A stretch of DNA of 10,485 nucleotides from an uncultured Bacteroides sp. Lineage in GTDB: Bacteria > Bacteroidota > Bacteroidia > Bacteroidales > Bacteroidaceae. Positions 6,639-10,485 of the stretch are shown here, piece by piece. The stretch spans positions 1 through 10,485 of the forward strand of contig URWP01000084.1 of NCBI GenBank assembly GCA_900551645.1, given 5' to 3'. Made by a program: the position numbers and the translations under genes. The notes under the pieces are model-generated. The model had not been told where the DNA came from and ran no database searches. It saw only the letters and a list, made by a program, of their open reading frames with translations. Position 1 is the stretch's first letter; each line of letters begins with the position of its first letter.

Positions 6639-6646
6639 CAAATATA
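6639..6646 (-). promoter_or_regulatory. -7 promoter element of proB
   Basis: The minus strand reads TATATTTG, matching TAnnTTTG. The predicted start near 6632 gives a leader of about 29 bases to ATG 6603. It lies 21 bases from the oppositely oriented element of the phosphatase gene, so the two promoters overlap back to back. Confidence 0.55.
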
Positions 6647-6667
6647 AAGTTTTTGTATCAGATTTCG

Positions 6668-6675
6668 TATCTTTG
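6668..6675 (+). promoter_or_regulatory. -7 promoter element of the HAD phosphatase gene
   Basis: TATCTTTG matches TAnnTTTG, giving a start near 6682 and a leader of about 21 bases to ATG 6703. TTTG at 6652-6655 is closer than a normal -33 element, so the upstream element is unclear. Confidence 0.6.
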
Positions 6676-6702
6676 CGGCGTAAAACTATCAAAACGCCTG
6701 TT

Positions 6703-7482
6703 ATGATTAAAGCTATTTTCTTTGACATCGACGGAACATTGGTTTCATTCCGTACTCATACAGTTCCAGAATCTACCCGTAAGGCCTTGAAGCGGCTTCG
6801 GGCACAAGGCATTAAATTGTTTATTGCTACTGGACGTCCTAAGTTACTCATCGATACCTTGAATGACCTGGAATTTGACGGTTATATTACCTTGAATGGA
6901 GCTTATTGTTTTACAGCAGACCATCATGATATTTATAAAGGAAGTATTCCGCATAGTGATATTGAACAATTGGTTGCGTATTGCAGAAATCATGATTATC
7001 CGTTTGTCTTTGTACACGATAATGAATGGTTCATTACACATGTTAATGCCGATGTAGAAGAAATCAGTCGACTGATAGCCATTCCGGTCCCTCCTGTACG
7101 TCCTGTCGAGGAAGCGCTCCAGACAGATATTCTTCAGACAATGGGATATTTTAAGGTGGATGCAGACAATGAGATTTTTCAGCAAATTCTCCCTCACTGT
7201 GAACCGATGCGTTGGCATCCGTTATTTGCCGATATCATTGCCCGAGGAAACAGTAAGAGTCGTGGTATGGATGAGGTTATTGCTTACTATGGCATCAGAC
7301 TGGAAGAAACGATGGCTTTTGGAGATGGAGGGAATGATATACCAATGTTAAAACATGCTGGTATTGGAGTAGCTATGGGAAATGCTGCGCCGGAAATACA
7401 GGCAGCTGCCGATTATGTCACTACTTCTGTGGATGATGATGGTATCTTGCATGCTTTACAACATTTTCAGATACTTGTATAA
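6703..7482 (+). CDS. Cof-type HAD-superfamily sugar phosphatase (BT4131-like)
   Basis: Cytoplasmic Mg-dependent phosphatase, likely acting on hexose or other sugar phosphates. The 259 residues match in length and sequence character the Bacteroides thetaiotaomicron enzyme BT4131, a structurally studied hexose-phosphate phosphatase (recognised from memory). All four HAD motifs are present: DIDGT with nucleophile Asp8 and Asp10, ATGR with Thr43, Lys185 in GNSKSRG, and GDGGND (207-212). The type IIB cap domain lies between about 80 and 180. RGNSKSRGMDEVIAYYGI and GIGVAMGNA are typical of Cof proteins. ATG 6703 is used because the promoter lies just upstream; the frame is open back to TTG 6616, but that stretch overlaps both divergent promoters. 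It ends at a good terminator and is probably transcribed alone. Natural substrate is unknown; a cofactor phosphate is the main alternative. Confidence 0.92.
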   Translation: MIKAIFFDIDGTLVSFRTHTVPESTRKALKRLRAQGIKLFIATGRPKLLIDTLNDLEFDGYITLNGAYCFTADHHDIYKGSIPHSDIEQLVAYCRNHDYPFVFVHDNEWFITHVNADVEEISRLIAIPVPPVRPVEEALQTDILQTMGYFKVDADNEIFQQILPHCEPMRWHPLFADIIARGNSKSRGMDEVIAYYGIRLEETMAFGDGGNDIPMLKHAGIGVAMGNAAPEIQAAADYVTTSVDDDGILHALQHFQILV

Positions 7483-7489
7483 ATATTTC

Positions 7490-7534
7490 GAAAGCCCATG
7501 AATTGAATTGTTACGATTCATGGGCTTTCTTTTA
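7490..7534 (+). terminator. Intrinsic terminator after the HAD phosphatase gene
   Basis: A 14-bp perfect stem (7490-7503 with 7516-7529), extendable by a T-G and a G-C pair, is followed by TTTTAT. It starts 7 bases after the phosphatase stop and lies 20 bases from the end of the convergent methyltransferase gene, whose 3' end it may also serve. Confidence 0.85.
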
Positions 7535-7553
7535 TCTTGGTTTCTGTATGTTC

Positions 7554-8282
7554 TTAACGTATGCTTAGTTTAGCCAGATAATCATAATGTTGTCCTTCCT
7601 GAACTTTCTCTGCAATGAATCCATATTGAGTCGCGTACATATTTAAGGTATCGAAATCAATGTATAGCCAGTCGAAGGTATCTCCTTTTATCTGTTTGTA
7701 TTGCATTCTGAAATCAATTTCACCATAATAAGCAGCAGCCAAATCCACTAAAAAACTTCCGTCCTCATCTTCAAACAGATAACGGAGGTCACTGGAATCC
7801 ATCAGAATACATCCTCCAGGGTTCAATAACTGTTTCATTCGTTGGAAGAAAGATTCCAGATTGGCTAATTTGCCGATGATACCGGACCCGTTCATCAGCA
7901 TCAGTATTGTATCAAAGTGATCCACAAAATGTTCGTCGAACATATTTATCTGTTTGGCATTAAGTCCACGTTTGGTCATGACCTGTACAGATAGCGGTGA
8001 AATATCGATGGCCAATACCTCTTTCCCCATGTCTTGTAAGGCTACTGAGTGGCAACCGCTTCCGGCACCTATGTCCAGAATACGTCCTTGAGCCATTTGT
8101 AAGGCTGTCTGTTCCAATATCGGCATGTCTTCTACTTTGCGGAACAGGGTTTCTACGGGAATCTCATCTTCATCAAATTGGGAAGAAAAAACACGTAACT
8201 TACCAGCCCTGCCTTTTTCCCAATAATCTTGTATGGCGGCTCCCATCGGGTCTTTTTCCGCTACCAGTAAATTTGTTTTCAT
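7554..8282 (-). CDS. Class I SAM-dependent methyltransferase, substrate unknown
   Basis: Cytoplasmic 242-residue methyltransferase of the seven-stranded Rossmann type. Motif I is ILDIGAGSG (68-76), followed by the acidic residue Asp93 in AIDIS that should bind the SAM ribose. DTILMLMNGSGIIG is the strand-4 region, and the LLNPGGCILMDSSD segment (about residues 160-175) is the usual post-motif strand. About 65 residues precede motif I and begin MKTNLLVAEKDPMGAAIQDYW. ATG 8282 is chosen over ATG 8351 because the extra 23 residues lack that conserved-looking opening and because a TATCTTTA promoter-like element lies at 8307-8314. The gene is divergent from argR and convergent with the phosphatase gene, so context gives no substrate. 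Family is secure; whether it modifies a small molecule, RNA or protein cannot be told. Confidence 0.88.
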   Translation of the reverse strand: MKTNLLVAEKDPMGAAIQDYWEKGRAGKLRVFSSQFDEDEIPVETLFRKVEDMPILEQTALQMAQGRILDIGAGSGCHSVALQDMGKEVLAIDISPLSVQVMTKRGLNAKQINMFDEHFVDHFDTILMLMNGSGIIGKLANLESFFQRMKQLLNPGGCILMDSSDLRYLFEDEDGSFLVDLAAAYYGEIDFRMQYKQIKGDTFDWLYIDFDTLNMYATQYGFIAEKVQEGQHYDYLAKLSIR

Positions 8283-8306
8283 TCTGTTAGTTATAAGTTC
8301 AGGCAG

Positions 8307-8314
8307 TAAAGATA
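8307..8314 (-). promoter_or_regulatory. Possible -7 element of the methyltransferase gene
   Basis: The minus strand reads TATCTTTA, seven of eight positions of TAnnTTTG counting the free ones. It would give a leader of about 18 bases to ATG 8282. It is weaker than the other promoters here. Confidence 0.35.
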
Positions 8315-8390
8315 GTGAAAAGGTTTCAGATTTCAGCAGGTGGTGAAGCAAGATAAATCAGGTTGTCTTATCAGTTGGGCATCGTATTAC

Positions 8391-8457
8391 TGGTTATTTA
8401 TGCATTAATTTAAGAATATTTTAGAATAAACACACAAAAAAGTGTGGTTTTATGCAT
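8391..8457 (+). repeat. Repeated TGGTT(AT)TTATGCAT motif upstream of argR
   Basis: TGGTTATTTATGCAT (8391-8405) and TGGTTTTATGCAT (8445-8457) differ only by a 2-base insertion. A third TTATGCA occurs at 8502-8508, next to the argR start. ATGCAT is itself palindromic. ArgR proteins commonly repress their own genes through paired AT-rich boxes, so these may be operators. This is inference from position and repetition. Confidence 0.3.
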
Positions 8458-8476
8458 GTCGTATGAAAAATATCCG

Positions 8477-8484
8477 TATTTTTG
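8477..8484 (+). promoter_or_regulatory. -7 promoter element of the argR-GNAT-argG cluster
   Basis: TATTTTTG matches TAnnTTTG and predicts a start near 8491, about 18 bases before ATG 8509. It overlaps the TTG at 8482 that opens the longer frame, which excludes that TTG as the start. TTTTATG at 8448-8454 lies slightly upstream of the usual -33 position. Confidence 0.6.
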
Positions 8485-8508
8485 CAACCCGTAAAGAATA
8501 ATTATGCA

Positions 8509-8988
8509 ATGAAGAACAAGAACAACAGACTGGATTCCATCAAAATGATTATCTCTTCCAAAGAGATTAGAAGTCAGGAAGAACTCTTGCAAGAGTTGTG
8601 TAAGGAAGGTTATCAACTGACACAAGCCACTCTTTCACGCGATTTGAAGCAGTTGAAGGTGGCCAAAGCTGCCAGCATCAGCGGAAATTATGTATATGTA
8701 TTGCCTAACAATACTTTATACAAGCGTATTTCTGACGTTCCTGCTGCTCATGAAGGGCTCAGATATAATGGATTCATGTCTATTGAATTCTCAGGAAATA
8801 TTGCAGTCATCAAAACTCGTCCGGGATATGCCAGTAGCCTGGCTTATGACATAGACAATCATAACTTTCATGAAATCATCGGTACAATAGCAGGTGATGA
8901 CACCATCATGCTCATTGTCCGTGAAGGACACACTCGGCAAGATGTGATACATACTTTATCGAACCTTATTCCGAATATAACTAAATAA
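8509..8988 (+). CDS. argR: Arginine repressor ArgR
   Basis: Arginine-responsive DNA-binding regulator of arginine synthesis genes; the family works as a hexamer with arginine as co-repressor. The 159 residues have normal length. The N-terminal winged helix-turn-helix (about 7-66) includes SQEELLQELCKEGYQLTQAT and the recognition helix TLSRDLKQL (41-49) with the Ser-Arg pair of the family, then the wing strand NYVYVLP. The C-terminal oligomerisation and arginine-binding domain (about 85-157) has TRPGYAS (103-109) and GTIAGDDT (125-132), where Asp130 and Asp131 correspond to the arginine-contacting pair. The gene is the first of a rightward cluster, 13 bases before the acyltransferase gene, and probably regulates itself and argG. 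Repeated ATGCAT motifs upstream are candidate operators. Confidence 0.95.
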   Translation: MKNKNNRLDSIKMIISSKEIRSQEELLQELCKEGYQLTQATLSRDLKQLKVAKAASISGNYVYVLPNNTLYKRISDVPAAHEGLRYNGFMSIEFSGNIAVIKTRPGYASSLAYDIDNHNFHEIIGTIAGDDTIMLIVREGHTRQDVIHTLSNLIPNITK

Positions 8989-9001
8989 AATAAATAACGA
9001 A

Positions 9002-9574
9002 ATGGATAGCTCTAAACCGCAAATAGATGTTATGGTAGCTGATGCCTCACACGAAGCATATGTAGATACCATTCTTGACACTATCAGAGAAGCCGCTAAA
9101 GTGCGCGGGACAGGAATTGCAGAACGTACACACGAATATGTAGCGACAAAAATGAAAGAAGGAAAAGCTATCATCGCACTTTGTGGAGATGATTTTGCTG
9201 GATTTACGTACATTGAATCTTGGGGTAACAAAGAATATGTTGCGACTTCGGGGCTGATTGTGCATCCTAAATATCGTGGATGCGGATTGGCTAAGCGTAT
9301 CAAGCATGCTTCATTTACATTGGCACGTTTACGCTGGCCTAAAGCTAAAATTTTCAGCTTGACTTCAGGTGCTGCTGTCATGAAGATGAATACGGAACTG
9401 GGGTATGTACCTGTAACTTTCAATGAACTGACTGATGATGAATCATTCTGGAAAGGGTGTGAGGGGTGTATCAATCATGAAATCCTGATGGCCAAAAAAC
9501 GTAAGTTCTGTATCTGTACAGCTATGCTGTATGATCCGGCATTACATCTGGATGATAAAGTCACCAATTTCTGA
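9002..9574 (+). CDS. GNAT acyltransferase, probable N-acylglutamate (N-succinylglutamate) synthase
   Basis: Probably the enzyme that acylates the amino group of glutamate from an acyl-CoA, the first step of arginine synthesis. The GNAT fold is visible: beta strands around IIALCGDDFAGFTYIESW and ATSGLIVHPKYRG, and the acyl-CoA motif A RGCGLA at 92-97. Reading 190 residues from ATG 9002, it is much shorter than classical ArgA and has no kinase-like domain. The arrangement argR-GNAT-argG supports the role. Bacteroidetes make arginine through N-succinyl intermediates, and as I recall the equivalent B. thetaiotaomicron gene has been proposed from mutant fitness data as the missing synthase. A striking feature is the C-terminal CxxC (153, 156) and CxC (170, 172) pattern, a possible zinc site, followed by MLYDP. 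Fold and operon membership are seen; reaction and acyl donor are inferred. Confidence 0.85.
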   Translation: MDSSKPQIDVMVADASHEAYVDTILDTIREAAKVRGTGIAERTHEYVATKMKEGKAIIALCGDDFAGFTYIESWGNKEYVATSGLIVHPKYRGCGLAKRIKHASFTLARLRWPKAKIFSLTSGAAVMKMNTELGYVPVTFNELTDDESFWKGCEGCINHEILMAKKRKFCICTAMLYDPALHLDDKVTNF

Positions 9575-9684
9575 TTTAATAACAACAGACAAGGTATCAG
9601 CTTTCGGATAACTTTTATTATCTTGCAGACGTATTGGGTTGAAACTTTGTCAACTTATCAATTGAAAAACTAAAAAACGAGCAT

Positions 9685-10485
9685 ATGGAAGAAAAGAAAA
9701 AAGTAGTAGTAGCATTCAGTGGAGGACTGGATACCTCATTTACTGTTATGTATCTTGCCAAGGAAAAGGGATACGAAGTATATGCAGCTTGTGCCAACAC
9801 GGGTGGTTTCAGCGAAGAACAGCTGAAAAAGAATGAAGAGAATGCCTACAAACTGGGAGCTACCAAGTATGTGACACTTGATGTTACACAGGAATATTAC
9901 GAAAAGAGCCTGAAATATATGGTATTCGGGAATGTACTGCGTAACGGTACTTATCCTATTTCTGTAAGTTCTGAACGTATTTTCCAGGCATTGGCTATTG
10001 CCCGTTATGCCAATGAAATCGGTGCTCATGCCATTGCTCATGGTTCTACAGGTGCCGGGAACGACCAGGTACGCTTTGATATGACTTTCCTGGTAATGGC
10101 TCCAGGAGTGGAAATCATTACCTTGACACGTGATATGGCATTGAGCCGTGATTACGAAATCAATTATTTGAAAGAAAATGGTTTTGAAGCAGATTTTACC
10201 AAACTGAAATATTCTTATAATGTAGGTATATGGGGAACATCAATCTGTGGAGGAGAGATTCTTGATTCTACTCAAGGACTGCCGGAAAGTGCTTATCTGA
10301 AACAAGTGACGAAGACTGGCAGCGAACAGTTGAAACTGGAGTTCAAGAAAGGTGAACTGTATGCAGTCAATGGCGAAGTGTTTGATGATAAGATTAAGGC
10401 TATCCAGAAAGTAGAAGAAATCGGTGCTGCTTATGGTATTGGCCGTGACATGCACGTAGGTGATACAATTATCGGTATCAAGGGA
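9685..10485 (+). CDS. argG: Argininosuccinate synthase, C-terminal part outside window
   Basis: Cytoplasmic enzyme joining citrulline and aspartate with ATP to form argininosuccinate, the penultimate step of arginine synthesis. The 267 visible codons run to the window edge; full-length enzymes have about 400. The N-type ATP pyrophosphatase loop is AFSGGLDTS (10-18). YPISVSSER (90-98) and HGSTGAGNDQVRFD (119-132) form the citrulline/aspartate binding region. IWGTSICGGE follows, where many ArgG proteins read NLWG with a later LEDP that is missing here; this matches the Bacteroidetes form as I remember it. A 110-base gap separates it from the GNAT gene. That gap has no terminator and only AAACTTTG (9642-9649), a one-mismatch -7 element, so an extra internal promoter is possible but cotranscription is likely. 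Confidence 0.95.
   Translation, partial: MEEKKKVVVAFSGGLDTSFTVMYLAKEKGYEVYAACANTGGFSEEQLKKNEENAYKLGATKYVTLDVTQEYYEKSLKYMVFGNVLRNGTYPISVSSERIFQALAIARYANEIGAHAIAHGSTGAGNDQVRFDMTFLVMAPGVEIITLTRDMALSRDYEINYLKENGFEADFTKLKYSYNVGIWGTSICGGEILDSTQGLPESAYLKQVTKTGSEQLKLEFKKGELYAVNGEVFDDKIKAIQKVEEIGAAYGIGRDMHVGDTIIGIKG

Noticed and set aside
6616..6702. N-terminal extension of the HAD phosphatase from TTG 6616
   Set aside because: It crosses both divergent promoters, and ATG 6703 places the DxD motif at residues 8-10 as in known members.
8283..8351. N-terminal extension of the methyltransferase from ATG 8351
   Set aside because: A promoter-like element lies inside it and the domain appears complete from ATG 8282.
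8431..8446. CACAC-A6-GTGTG hairpin upstream of argR
   Set aside because: Only a 5-bp stem, upstream of the promoter and so not in the argR transcript; probably chance.
8482..8508. ArgR start at TTG 8482
   Set aside because: The TTG lies within the -7 element TATTTTTG; ATG 8509 gives the normal ArgR length.
8956..9474. Open frame of 172 codons on the minus strand
   Set aside because: Antisense to the GNAT gene, whose plus-strand product has clear family motifs; no promoter or domain supports the reverse frame.
9638..9654. GTTGA/TCAAC stem before argG as an attenuator or terminator
   Set aside because: Only 5 bp, no T-tract and no competing structure that I can see.
1..10485. CRISPR arrays, transposons, tRNA or rRNA genes, phage genes
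   Set aside because: No regularly spaced repeats, transposase motifs, terminal inverted repeats flanking a gene, or tRNA-like folds were seen.

Overview
The window looks like chromosomal DNA from a gut-type member of the Bacteroidales (Bacteroides/Phocaeicola group). Three things support this: almost every gene has a TAnnTTTG -7 element about 20-35 bases before an ATG in A-rich sequence with no Shine-Dalgarno; the proteins strongly resemble Bacteroides ArgG, the BT4131-type sugar phosphatase and GH109 enzymes; and exported glycosidases sit beside housekeeping genes. I see no tRNA, rRNA, CRISPR array, transposon or phage gene.

Left part (1-3.5 kb): two exported carbohydrate-active enzymes are transcribed divergently from a 317-base regulatory region. 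Leftward is the N-terminal 517 residues of a GH3 beta-glucosidase-like enzyme, cut by the window edge. Rightward is a complete GH109-type NAD-dependent glycosidase with a lysine-rich tail. The region between them holds several candidate -7 elements and a 10-bp direct repeat spaced 22 bp, placed like an activator site for the GH3 gene.

Middle (3.5-5.5 kb): a membrane-anchored AraC-type regulator is followed by a small outer-membrane beta-barrel protein. The two are separated by a hairpin and a promoter of the barrel gene's own. A strong T-tailed terminator then separates this pair from the convergent proB.

Right part (5.5-10.5 kb): proB (glutamate 5-kinase, minus strand, apparently without proA downstream) is divergent from a Cof-type HAD sugar phosphatase. 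The phosphatase converges on a class I methyltransferase across a good terminator. The methyltransferase gene is divergent from an arginine cluster: argR, then 13 bases later a GNAT acyltransferase, then 110 bases later argG, which is cut by the right edge. The GNAT is probably the N-acylglutamate synthase that opens the Bacteroidetes arginine pathway, and it carries an unusual CxxC...CxC tail. Proline and arginine synthesis both start from glutamate, so proB and the arg genes are metabolically related, but they are separate transcription units here.

I found no clearly new multi-gene system. The best leads are the GNAT cysteine tail, the repeat-bearing GH3/GH109 control region, the export signal on the NAD-dependent GH109 enzyme, and the regulator/barrel pair.
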